From assembly GCA_019787685.1 (NCBI GenBank), contig JAHNUO010000004.1:1488001-1552000 (forward strand): 64,000 nt of DNA, written 5' to 3'. Positions 39,345 through 50,734 of this stretch are shown one piece after another. Numbering within the stretch: position 1 is the first letter of the stretch; each line of letters opens with the position of its first letter. The position numbers and the translations under genes are program-made. The notes beneath the pieces are model-generated. The model searched no databases and was not told the DNA's origin. It saw only the letters and a program-made list of their open reading frames with translations. This stretch comes from Chiua virens. Lineage: Eukaryota > Basidiomycota > Agaricomycetes > Boletales > Boletaceae.

Positions 39345-40864
39345 ATGATAACCCCCATCCGCAAGAAACGCAACTTTAAGGCGCTGCAGCTCGATGTCAA
39401 GCCAAAAGAGCCTGAGCCGATCCCCACACGCGCAGCACCAGTAACGACAGGGGCCGCAAAGGGCAAGAAACGACCGCCACCTATGACGTTGAACGCCCCC
39501 AAGCTCGGTCAGACCCCTGCGACGTCTGATGCGGATGGCAATCTACTCGCGGTCGGTGTCGGTCCCCCGTCTGCGCCCGTATCGGGCACCGCATCTGCAC
39601 GTCAGAATACGTATCATACAACCCTTTCGAACACGCTTGCAAACTTGGACATGAACGCAGAGACGCGTTATGACTTACGGAACGAGGACCTCAAGGATCT
39701 CCAGGAACTCGGACAGGGCAATGGTGGAAGCGTCAAAAAGGTCGAACATGCCCCCACAAAGACCATCATGGCGAAGAAGGTGCACTTCTGATACTTGCCC
39801 CCCTCAATTGATTGTCGTCTCATCGATGCTGATACGCAGATCGTCCTTATTGATGCCAAACCATCTGTCCGCAAGCAAATTTTGCGTGAACTGCAAATCA
39901 TGCATGATTGTCACTCCCCATACATCATCTCCTTCTATGGCGCGTTTTTGTCGGACCCAAACATTTGCATCTGCATGGAGTACATGGACAAAGGGTCTCT
40001 TGACGGCATCTATAAGAAAATTGGAGCTATTGATATCGAAGTTGTCGGCCACGTTGCGTTGGCCGTGCTAGAAGGCTTGACGTATCTGTATGATGTACAC
40101 CGCATCATTCATCGCGGTATGTATGTCGAGTTTCATGATGAGTTGAGTTGACATGTATCACCCAGACATCAAACCTTCGAACATCCTTTGCAATTCCCAA
40201 GGCCAGATCAAAATATGCGACTTTGGAGTATCAGGAGAACTCATTAATTCGATTGCGGATACCTTTGTTGGAACGTCAACTTATATGAGCGTACGTTTTC
40301 TGTTGGGCATGGTCGCGTCGTCCTCACGATGTTATAGCCCGAGCGCATACAAGGTGCTCAATATACCGTCAAATCGGACGTCTGGTCACTTGGGATATCG
40401 TTGATCGAGCTTGCATTGGGACGCTTCCCCTTCTCAGAGTCTGATCCGGATGATTCTGATCTCTCGGACTTGGAAGGTACCCTCTCCCCAAGCACCATGA
40501 ATTTACCACCCGTTAGGAAAGACAGAGACAAGAATGCGAAGAAGGACCGACGAAAATCCAAAGGTGTTAGCCTACAAGGAGGCGGAATGATGATGAGTAT
40601 CCTCGAGCTACTTCAGCACATTGTCAATGAGCCTGCTCCACGGCTGACTCCTGAGGGACGATTCCCGAAAGAAGCGGAGGATTTCGTGGATAGTTGTTTG
40701 TTCAAGGATCCCGATTCCCGGAAGACACCCAAGGAACTGCTGGTACGTCCTGATGATTCTAGAAGCTTGGATGATGCTGACGAGAACTGAAACAGAAACA
40801 TTCCTGGGTAGAGCAGGCGCGGGCGTCGACGTTTGATCTCGAGACTTGGGCAAGCACATTTTGA
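39345..40864 (+). CDS. STE7: MAP kinase kinase, Ste7 type (mating/filamentation pathway)
   Basis: Dual-specificity kinase between a Ste11-type MAPKKK and a Fus3/Kss1-type MAPK. The start [20 protein letters not shown] is at 39345. The leader is disordered, then comes the kinase domain with Gly loop [13 protein letters not shown], catalytic Lys in TIMAKK, the spliced HRDIKPSN loop, [20 protein letters not shown], in which S and T of S-x3-T are the activation sites, [20 protein letters not shown], and [19 protein letters not shown] near the end. A polar insert ([14 protein letters not shown]...) sits between subdomains IX and X. Introns include 39780-39839 and those within HRD and after TYMS. 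Ste7 rather than Mkk1 or Pbs2 is inferred from the leader and loop. Confidence 0.9.
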
Positions 40865-41181
40865 GCTGGCTTCTCACTGTTTGCGGCGTGTTTCCCTTGT
40901 TCGAACGCTCTTTCCTTTCTTCTAGATCATACCAGTTGTCATTTGCTACTTCCGTGCACATCAGTATCTGTTTGTTCATGTTCTTGTATTATAGGAAGAA
41001 GTCAAGCATTCATTGAAGACATTTGACTTGGATCAGTAAACCGAATGCTTTTGTACCTGGTGATATGGGCCTACGGTGTTTTTGCGCGAATAATTATCTC
41101 GAGGTGACGGACGTTACAAGCTGGTTCATGAAGTTGACTACTGGTGCATACGTCCTCGTTCAACGATCCTCGTGACAAAAG
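40865..41181. other. Intergenic, convergent 3' ends
   Basis: This is the 3' flank of the MAPKK gene and of the small secreted protein gene. No further feature is seen. Confidence 0.4.
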
Positions 41182-41484
41182 TCATGAATCGTAGCAGCAC
41201 CAGTATTCGACTGACTTGTCACCATCATCCAGAGTGCAAGAGCGACGAGTCTCAAAATGGGGGGCATCAGAAGGACACTGGTCGCCGCATCCCGCCCAAA
41301 GCCCATCGCACCACACACTGCGCACCACGTCTGATGTTGTCCCACCGGTATCATCCAGGGACCCAGAAAGCTTGGGCCCGCGGAGGAGTACGGTAGACGC
41401 GTGTGTGACGTGTATCATGGTGCTGATGCTGATCGCCGCCAGCGTCAGGGTAGTCCATACGGCTGTTCGGATGCGCACTGACAT
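41182..41484 (-). CDS. Small secreted cysteine-rich protein
   Basis: An intronless ORF of 100 aa. The ATG at 41484 encodes MSVRIRTAVWTTLTLAAISI and a predicted signal peptide ending near THA. The mature part (~70 aa) holds six Cys in SVWCDGLWAGCGDQCPSDAP, RRSCTLDD and YWCCYDS at the C-terminus, a spacing suited to three disulfides. An upstream in-frame ATG at 41574 would spoil the signal peptide. No named family is recognised; hydrophobins have eight Cys, so it is not one. It may be a secreted effector-like or antimicrobial-like protein; the function is unknown. It sits at the edge of a gene-poor stretch. Confidence 0.6.
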   Translation of the reverse strand: MSVRIRTAVWTTLTLAAISISTMIHVTHASTVLLRGPKLSGSLDDTGGTTSDVVRSVWCDGLWAGCGDQCPSDAPHFETRRSCTLDDGDKSVEYWCCYDS

Positions 41485-44400
41485 CGCAAAACGGTTTGAA
41501 AAGGGGTGAGCACGGTGCCTTGTTAAAGCAGTTAGATAAACGACTCGGCTGTGAAACATTTGACATACTGTCAAGATCCTGACTCGGTTGAGTATTTGGA
41601 ACCGCGAGTCTGTTTTGACTCGTGGCAGGGTCTTGGCTGTAAAGGACTAGGGTCATATCAGGCGGCGCTTTTAACGTCTGCAACCCTTGGTTCCATGCTC
41701 CAAACGCCGTGTGAATAGAATGAGAAGTAAAAAATGGAGACGGCATTGGAACTAATCCTTTATTGTTCTTACTCCTGAAACTGGGGTCGTCGCAAAGAAG
41801 AACGCCACTGGATTGCTTGGCAAGCAGGTCCTTGACAATTACTCAAGTACTTACATTCACCAGGCGTTTGATGGGAAACTGGCGGACAAAAGAGAGATCC
41901 TCCTAAACGATCCGCCCTGACAGGTCTGACCTCGGATGAGAAATATCAACGTCCTCGTCATCTTAGCAGATATCTTCAAGGGGGTCCTCCCATAACCCCC
42001 CGCCAAGCTTTCTCATCAGGTCCCATGACAGAGATCTTGGAAGCTACGGACGTGCCGCGGTGCGCGCCAAGGGAACTTGACGGCTGTGAAACATGTCCGA
42101 GGCCCCGTGCACTTTTCCTTGATTTACCCCTTTGAAGTAGCACGCGATCGCCATCGCTGAACATGAATAATGAGTACAGCAGTATCTGGAGTAGCGCCCG
42201 CGATGGTAGCTCCACCGCGGCTGATAGTCCCCGCTGTCGGAGGTTTCAACTGAGTCTCTGGTACCTACGGGCATCGTACTCAAAGAATGCAGGCGACGAG
42301 GTGCTAGCGACAGCATCTTGAGCGCGCAAGTCAGAACCACCGGCAAGACTCACCAAGCGCACGATCACTGGGCGGATAAACGAGATAGTCAAACCGGACC
42401 ATATTGCTGACCACTTGTGAAGAGTCCCTAGTAGCAACGATGGTAGTGATCCGACGTCCCAAATTCTTGGTGGTACGCTGTCTCCCAACCGTAGTAGATG
42501 GTGTAACATCCACCTGGCACAAGACGTAGGAAAATCAGCTCCATAGAGACTTATACTCGACGCTGGAAAACAAGGCAGAGAAAATTAGTCTTTTGCTTTC
42601 TCTGAAAAAATGTCATTAAAAAAGACGTGCCACTGTTGAAGTCAGCGTGTTCCAGGCCAGTCATGGTCCGGGTTACAACTGCCAGACTGTCAATAGGAGA
42701 TCTCTACGCGCTCGTCGACGAGAAGTCAACCAATGTCTACATCGGGATGGATTCTCAACACGGTCATGGAGGTTGACAGAGCCTATGAATGGTATTCCTC
42801 GTTCTGGAACTTCGGCTGCCAGATGGAAGCTTAGTAACCGTAGACCGCGAGTGGCCAGCTGCGTGAGGTCTTGTACTCTGGCAGTTTCGCGGTTCAAGAG
42901 CACAAGTAAAACGAAGAGGCTAAGAGCATGATCGGATAGGCCATATTGGTTACGTTATTTGTCCAGAGAAGAACATGCATCTGCGTGAATAAGTACTACT
43001 ATGGCGACGTAGCTCGTCATGATCATATCTTTGATAACATAAATAGCCCACTTACCGTACCCTCTAACTAGTAAAGAGATTCTGAAACGGAATGCTAGTA
43101 GGCTCCCAAAACCAGACCTACTAGAAGACAGTCTTGGTGATCATTCAGGTTGCCATGTGGCGCTGCCGTATCTAAACATCAAACTTCGGTAAGTAAGTCG
43201 CCCAAATACTCCCTACTAGTAGGTGCTTTTCGTCAAGAGTCTGGAAATAGCTCGACTGCCAGTGCCGAAACGCAGTTTGTCACCAAGAACGCTGTAACTG
43301 TACTAGCTTACTTGTGGTTCGTGAGCGAGCCGTGAAAGACTCCGGTTTTACCAAGTTGTTGCCAGTAAGGCTTACCTGATTCCGGACAATCAGTATATGA
43401 TGTACCGTCTGGGATACTGAGTGGTAATCACTCCGTATCATCGCCTTTTGGTATAGTGGTTAAGCGGCGGACGGTCTGACCATTACAGATGTGAAGGAAA
43501 GCACACCTGTCAATGACTATTCCGAGGTGACTCCCCAGCGCGAGTTATGCCATAGAACACAGCAGATTCTTCCTTTAGGCTGCCTCTCGTACAAGGTCTA
43601 TGGTAGGTCCGTGTACTACTACTACTACTCACGTTGGCAGAATGTACACCAATGGTTTTGTTTTCAATGCTGTCGTGTTCTCGTCGTTTGGGCACGAGTT
43701 TTTGAGGAATAGGTGCTGCTGATAGCAGCCTAAGTATCTGTCTTTATTTTAATGGGGATGAGTACTTAACAGATGATCACTTTCTACGATGCCGACAAGG
43801 TAGGTGTTGGAATGTTTCCCTCCACGAGACCTTGACGAACATGTTACAGGTGCAAGAAAGCCATATGGGAGAGGGTGAGGGTGAAGAAAGTTATCGATAT
43901 GGTGAGAGCTTGTTCTTCGTGCGCCTAAGGACCATATTTGCCCGGGAATGAAGCGGGAATTTCTGCGACCATGGGTAGCATAAAAGCTCCCTCGTACCTC
44001 ATGATCATCGGAATCGAATTCGCCCCCGGTTTGCCCCACTTGTCTCACGCAAGTCAGAGCGAACGAAACCGAACGAACGCGTGGCAATGCTTGATCTCTC
44101 TTCCCTTTCTCTTTCTCGCCCTCGTTTCTCATGCCTTTCACTTTGGGCTAATCTGATCTCTTAACTCAGATGTCTGGAGCATTCAGCGAATGCTCATGAT
44201 ATTCAGCCGAGGGTTCCCCATAGTGGAAAGCAGTGTCGGAAACACAGCCTCATCAGTGAGATAGAGATGCCTAGTTGTTGGTTCACATCGGATTTATTTA
44301 CCACAGCCATTCTTTCAAACATTCCGTCGCCGACCGATATCAAACCTATTCGATTACCTTGGTTTGAAAATGAAATTCGACGGTTGCGATTTCCTCGGAG

Positions 44401-44954
44401 CCGGTGTCAAAGCCGTTGTATTACTTGTAAGGGGTGTTCCTGAGATGCACCCCTGGCACCTCGCTTGTCAGGGGGTCTTTTTAGGCGATTGTCATTGATC
44501 TGCGATCCCAATGATGGCCCTGATCAACAGCTTGAGGTCGCACGACGTGGGCCACCTTGTCACAGGAGTTGACACAGACTATGGATGATACAATTGTTGG
44601 TCCTGAAACTGAAACATTACAGCTGAGATCATATAAATAACAAGTGTTGCATGGAACAGGTTAACTCGGAGTATACACTATGCACACGGCCTGGATAACC
44701 TACAAACGGAACATGACTGCTTGACTGCAAAGTAAAGATGCAGTGTTCGTCACATGGAGTGATGGAAGCACTATGCGACTCGCAAATCTGTTTGTCCACT
44801 ACTGGAGTCGTAAGACCATTCAAATGAGAAAAAGTAGATGTGTAAATATAACCTCAGATCATGATCATTAGATAGTACATAAAGAATAGCGTGGCCCACG
44901 GAGGGCACAAATCAGGGCTTTAAGATTTGTCTGGGAGCAAGCCTCAGTGAGTCA
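41485..44954. other. Gene-poor region, ~3.5 kb
   Basis: No gene could be supported on either strand. Fragments at 42044-42522 (-) have weak resemblance to Agaricomycete multi-pass membrane proteins but are spread over three frames. A short TAC-repeat run lies at ~43614-43629, and a tRNA-like A-box string at ~43449. No terminal repeats, target duplications or transposase/RT motifs were seen. Confidence 0.45.
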
Positions 44955-46875
44955 TCAAACGTAAACTTCATCCTGATCGTAAGTTGCTCGTGGTGTGTAA
45001 TTCAATAGTTTACTATTTATTCTTTCCTTGACGGTGTGGTGGAACTTTGGGTTCTTATCAGGTATAATGCGGCCTCTGCCCAGGTTGAAGCTGAAATGTG
45101 CGAATGCTAGCTCGTCAACCAGATTCCATGCAATGATATTAACACGCTTACCTTGTCTCACTGTGCCATGTCCCATCGGAGTCCTGCCAAGCATTGGAAG
45201 CAGGCAGGATCTCTAAAATCCACCACATCGGATTTATCTCCAACTCGTCGTATAACGGTGCAATGGCGTCCGACTGCTCGGGGTAGGCGTTAGGGCCTGA
45301 GGGATCGGAGGGAAGTGGAGCGGGATCGTTGGTCTTAGAATCCAGTACTGTCTGCTCAGGTGTAACCGGTGGTTGAGGGGTATCTGACGGAAACTTGAAA
45401 CCAATGCGTGCGAGTTCGTCGTGATCAAATATGATGCTACATCCAGACTGTATCACCTGTTCCAGCATCCAATGTAGCGGAATCTGTGCGAGAGATATCT
45501 CGACATCATCCCCAACATTTCCTCCACCAACGTCTGAAAGGAACGTGAGCAACTTGGCAAATCGAATCGTGGGTCTTGAACTGACCGCTATGACAGCCCG
45601 AAAACCATACCTCCAGCACATCCGTGGGCTGTTCATCGGAGGCAGTTGCTTTGGGGTTCGATGTGTCCGAGACTGCTTTATCAGGGGGACGTCTCTGCTG
45701 AGTTTCATCCGGGAGAGATTGTTTCACTTCTGATTTGCCTTTCTTGAAAAGTCTGCCCAAAAACGAGAAGACAGAAAATCTTCCAGGAGCTGTCATTCCC
45801 AGTTTGGCCATTTCAAACGTCTCAGCGTCTTGTACAGGCCAATGATATAGGTTCGGCCGGAATCGGGAGCGATGCTAGATGAGAAGGGTCAACGGAGTTT
45901 TACCTGCCACGTCGAATTGGTAATACATACCTCGTCAAGAGAAAGGGCGTGCCGAAACACCCTAATAGCAGTATTGGATTCCGTGAAGGGCAGCGACCGA
46001 CTCACGAGCACCCCTGTGCTCTGTACGGTATCCCTGACGTGGCAGCTGAGTAACAGAGATTCGCCTACGGTATTGACGACGCTTACCATACGCCTACGTA
46101 TTCAATCGTGACGTCTTGGCAGAAAGTCTTCTTGAATCCATCAGCGAGTTTGACCCCTTCCTTGTCAGTCCGTGTATATGCCTTGTAAGCAAAGTCGACT
46201 TGTTCGACGTTGGCCTTCGGCAACAATCCAACCTGTACAGTATCCATGAGATTGTGGATGGCCTCAACACACCCCTGTTACCTTTGTCAGCATTCCAGCC
46301 AATGCACGAGCTGTGTATGCACCACGAGAGAAGCCTGAGCCCGGGTCAGCAACGAATCTAGTGGCCTAAGCCGTGCACCTACCGAATAAGCAAATCTTGT
46401 CACCGGGACGATAGGTCTCCATCAAGTACTCGTAGCCACCCATAACGTGTGCGTCCAGATACCTATGCAAGTCGTCTGTAGTAGCAGCTTATACTAGGTC
46501 ACACAAGCACGTACCAAGCGACTGCTTCGTCCATAAGCGATGCCAGCCGAGTCCACAATGATGAAACGACGCCCGGTGCAAAGTATGTACCGATCCCCGC
46601 CTACACCATCAGAGCCAGACCTCGGGATCCCAGACGGAACTAGTACAATACCTGATAATAAGCCACTTGCTTGTCTGGACAATCCTTGCGGAGGAGGCCA
46701 AAGAATTTGACCACATTAGAGTTCTGATCTTCAGTGAGCTATGTGCCGAAAGTACATTCAAGGAGGAACATACTGTGGCGTCGTATTGTCCATTGGTACC
46801 GTCAAAGCAAAGGACAATGGTTCGAGGGAGTCGAGAAGAGTCCTGAGACACGTCGCTCAATCGTGAGTTTGACAT
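44955..46875 (-). CDS. DUF2235 alpha/beta hydrolase (Tle1-like phospholipase fold)
   Basis: The start MSNSRLSDVSQDSSRLPRTI is at 46875, followed by VLCFDGTNGQYDAT. Small exons then give NTNVVKFFGLLRKDCPDKQV, AGIGTYFAP and YLDAHVMGGYEYLMETYRPG. The nucleophile elbow is GFSRGAYTARALAGML (~46310-46355), and a catalytic-type Asp is in VEYVGVWDTVQSTG. A later W-F-S-G-C-H-S-D-V-G-G-G block has the expected His and Asp. The C-terminal part includes PMWWILEILPASNAWQDSDG and ends QDEVYV*. A ~60-residue polar insert precedes the HSDVGG block. PF09994 proteins are common in Agaricomycetes, and the bacterial relatives are phospholipases. The substrate here is unknown; all catalytic motifs are present. 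Confidence 0.87.
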
Positions 46876-47274
46876 GTCTTAGCGGGGCCTCGGTGGTTAT
46901 TATTGGGTGGGGAAGGAGATCCTAGTCTGGGACACGGTCAGAAGAGTCTGACAAGTAGCCAAGCGGCTTTTGTAGCAGAATTCTCGGATCACCGAGATCA
47001 GTAACCCATGGACGCAATTACTCGCACGCCGGCTTGCTGGCAGGCTGTTCAGAAAAGCGCTGTTATGTTAACCTCAGGTCTGAGCCAAGACAGTCGATTG
47101 CCGACGACATGGTCACATGGGCGACAATTTAAGTTGATAGTGATCTTGTGCTTGGCCGCTAGGTGTCAGCCACGTAAGTAAACCATTCGTGAAAGGCTGT
47201 TATTAATATAGCACGGTATTATTATCAGGGCAAGGGGGCCTGAATAACACTACCCACTCCACTTTCCTAACAAG
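46876..47274. other. Intergenic
   Basis: This is the DUF2235 gene promoter and AMP deaminase 3' flank. Nothing else is recognised. Confidence 0.4.
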
Positions 47275-50200
47275 CTAGCATTGATTGATCATCCCCAATT
47301 CTTCAACTAGCGTTTGGTGGCGGTAAGCGAGCCGGATGTCTGGCACGTTTGTCTATGTGAGGATTGTTTCGTTCAGAACATTCCACCGCCACCGTCTTCC
47401 CAAGAATGGACGACTCACCTTGTGGATATCATTTCCGGCGGCCCCGGCACGATACCATTCCTGGCCTAACCAATGTCTTTTGATTTCCATCTCGAAGCCA
47501 CTCTGTATAACAGAGTTTCGCGCTAGTTCGGCAAGTGAACTTTGGGGGAGCTTGTATATCTATATCCGATGATGCTCAGTGAGTGTCTCTTGTCAAAATC
47601 AACGAGGATCTTACGTGGGCAGCTACACTGTATTCTTCCAGTAGAGGCTCCTATAGTTATCGCAACATACGTCAGTTTCAGGTAAAGTCCATAACACTAG
47701 CAGCGACGTACTTTGGTAAAATGAAACTGGAGAGGGTCATCAGTGCTCAAGCTCACATTCAACCCAGTCTTGAAGAAATCTGGGAGCGGGTTCCGCTCAT
47801 ATGTGAGAAACAGTGCGTTGTTACTCAAAGGACTCATCGCGAGACCAATCTGCTTCAGATAAAAGAAATATTGCAATGCTGGAACCTTGCGAAGAAGTAT
47901 GCCATGAGAGATGGAGTGAGAAGTGAGAAACGCAGCAGTGAGATGGTCTGTATCGCCTGCTTCCCCAGCGTGGGGTCGGAAGACGAAGGTGTCTGTTGTG
48001 AGGAATGGGTATATCAGGGTCATAGTCAACACGTTTAGGACGTGACACACTGAAACCTCGCGCCTGCCGCCAGTTATTGAGACTGGCCATGTTGGCAAAC
48101 ATGTAGTAGATCCTGATATACAATATGTCCAGAGGGATAAACAGGAGACTTGCGGGCGGACATACCAGTAGGAGAATGGTGGGTTCTGCAGGGTGTCCCA
48201 TAGACGAGGATACGGGAATTTACGATGGATTCGGCGTTCCGCCTTGGACTCATCGTCCACACTATCGAAGCCGATGACGCGTTGTAAGAAGACGTGGAGT
48301 TCTGGGTGCGATATTGGGTCTTTAGTGACTTCAAACAACGGTCGGAAAACATCTGAACACATTCAACACTGAGACAAAGCTCCGTGACAAGTGACCTACT
48401 GATCACTACGTCTTCGAAATTCCTGATCACACCATTTTCTTTGTAGACGTTGTACAATCGCGGTACTTGGATGAGCCAGCGAACGTTGTGGGAGAACAAC
48501 TTGTTGTTTATCACCCATTTGGCCAACTTGTCCCATTCGTCGACCGATCTCCCGTATATGCTAACTCGCCATTCACAATTCTGTTCGAACGAAGTTTTCA
48601 GCTGAAAAAGTATGCAATGAAGGGCTAACCTGGTACTTGCTTTGCTCTAAATCGTTCATCACCTCTGAAAATAGACGGGAAAATTTGGCGGGAACGCTAG
48701 CTAGTGCGAGAAGAGACTCACCTCGAGTCAGTTCAGCAAAGTAGCGCCCATCAATACGATTGTCGATCTTTAGAAAGATCTCTCTAAGCCTAGATTCTCC
48801 GATGGGATTGTACTTGAGGTTAAATTTGTCAAACCGATGGAACGAGTCTTGATGTGCGTGCATGTCGAGTGTGTCGATAGAAAGATCGTAAGCGCTTAGT
48901 TTGAGGGACTGAAAAACTTGTTCCAAGGTTAAATCGGCACCATCACGAAAAATAACAATGTCCTGTACAGATGAGATGTCGGGTCAACAGCCAACAGTTG
49001 CGGCGAGTCACGAGACATACATGGGGGCTACGTTTCATCTTTGCCTTGATGAACCGTAATAGATGTTTCTGATTCATGCAACTAGCCAAGTGAACGTGGG
49101 TGTCCACTTTACGTGCGTTGTAGAAATCCCTGGAGACATTTACTGTCATTTATGTGTGCTAGGCAAGTTTCCAGCTTATTTCTGACCTGTGCGGGACACT
49201 CTAAAACCGGAATATGAATGTGACCTAGAGGGAGATAATCGTTACTGACCTTCATAGCCGCCAACTCTTGGGATTCATTGAGTAGCTGGTACATTTCATA
49301 TTTGCTCGTCAAGTATTTGAGCCTTCGGTATGCTATACTTTTGGCCGGGCCATCGGATATGATCTCAAGAACACGATCTAAGTCGACGAAATATTCTCTG
49401 ATGGACGGAATATCAAATAACGGTTTGTCGTCTAATATTCGGGAGTTATTGTTAGAAGGACTCGTACTCGAAAATCCCCATGCGTACCAGCTCCAGTAGA
49501 ATACACTTGGTAGACACCCTTCTCATCGATCTTGAACTCCCACGAATGCGATTCTGGGATCTGACAAGTTGAAAAATCAAAATCCTCTTCCTCTGGCGTG
49601 GCATGACGATCAGGAGCTGGAACGTCGTGCTCTGCGGGAAAATGCCAATGGGGAGGTGGAGGCCTAGGGTATATTTTCCAAGCCTCGTATGGACTGTGCG
49701 GAAGTTTTGCTTCGGTAAATTCGACGTCGGGCTTTACACCGGAAACACATGCAAAACCCTCGGCTATGCCGTTGAAGTGATCATCATGATCCCTAGGATT
49801 GTCGCCGAGTCTTTGAAGGGACTTTGCTATATATTTATCGCGTAGATCAAGGCAATGTCGAAACAATTTAAAGGTACGCATCATCTCGGGAGTGATGGCA
49901 GATTGTACTAAAGATCGGATTCAGTTGCCGCACAGTGGAAACAAGACAAAAATCCGCACGTTGTGCTTGCGGCTCTACGCGCACTTTGTCTTCGTCTTCC
50001 ACAAAAGGTGATGTGCTGCTCTTTTTTTCCGTCGATCTTCAAGGCCTCGCGAATTGCGGAGAGCCCGAACGACCCTGGGACTGATGAAGGACCTTCGGAG
50101 ACGATGGTAGAGACATCCGATGTGCGGCGGTTAGCCAGTTTCTTCTCCTCTATCTGAAGCATTCTCTAGTTAGTGGAAGTAAAAACAAGCAGCGACGACG

Positions 50201-50342
50201 TACTTGCTGTAGACTCTTTTCGTCGTTGTAACCGTAGAAGCCATCCCTGGACTCGGGGATGGTTATGTGGAGATCATTGGCAGAGCTTGTGGTCTGTAAA
50301 GAGGTATCGCGTGAATGATCCGTCGACGATCTCTGGTGTCAT
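47275..50342 (-). CDS. AMD1: AMP deaminase
   Basis: Converts AMP to IMP and ammonia, controlling adenylate energy charge in the cytosol. N-terminal exons have [19 protein letters not shown], then [20 protein letters not shown] and [20 protein letters not shown]. The catalytic domain shows [20 protein letters not shown], whose H-x-H binds zinc, then [27 protein letters not shown]-type spacing, [49 protein letters not shown] and [14 protein letters not shown]. The last exon, [16 protein letters not shown], ends at 47275. About 15 introns are present. The precise start is uncertain: the ATG at 50342 ([13 protein letters not shown]) is in a different frame from the next block, so a frame error or another upstream exon is likely. 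Confidence 0.92.
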
Positions 50343-50734
50343 GATAACGGTGATAAGCTGTCGGAGGCCAAGTTCGAAACAGTGCAACGATTGATGCATG
50401 TTTGTCCTTCTGATACGTAATCCGTCGCTACTCGCTGCAAACGTCGCAAAGTGAGGCCAAGCGGTACTTGCACGATGACAGCACAAGCAAGACATGCGAC
50501 ACGAACAAAATTGACCCGACTAAACCCACGACCCGTTGTTGGGGAAGACTTTGCATAATTATGTAATTTATTCTTTACATAATAAAATAATCTCAATTTT
50601 CCGATAATAAGGTTATCAGGGGATCCTCATTGGATCACTGGCAAGTTCTTCCTTTACGTCCATCGAGTTCGCTGTTGGCGACGGAGTGCTCGCTTGTAGA
50701 CGGACCTTCGACGACGAGCGACGCGATCTACACG
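50343..50734. promoter_or_regulatory. Divergent promoter of AMP deaminase and AMPK beta
   Basis: Less than 400 bases separate the two opposed genes. An AT-rich segment (TAATTTATTCTTTACATAAT region, 50562-50600) lies between them. I see no known factor site with confidence. Confidence 0.45.

Noticed and set aside
42044..42522. Possible multi-pass membrane protein of an Agaricomycete DUF family on the minus strand
   Set aside because: Pieces fall in three frames with no consistent splice sites, and the resemblance is weak.
43443..43520. tRNA-like string TTGGTATAGTGGTTAAG
   Set aside because: No matching B-box, no closed acceptor stem and no convincing anticodon arm could be found downstream.
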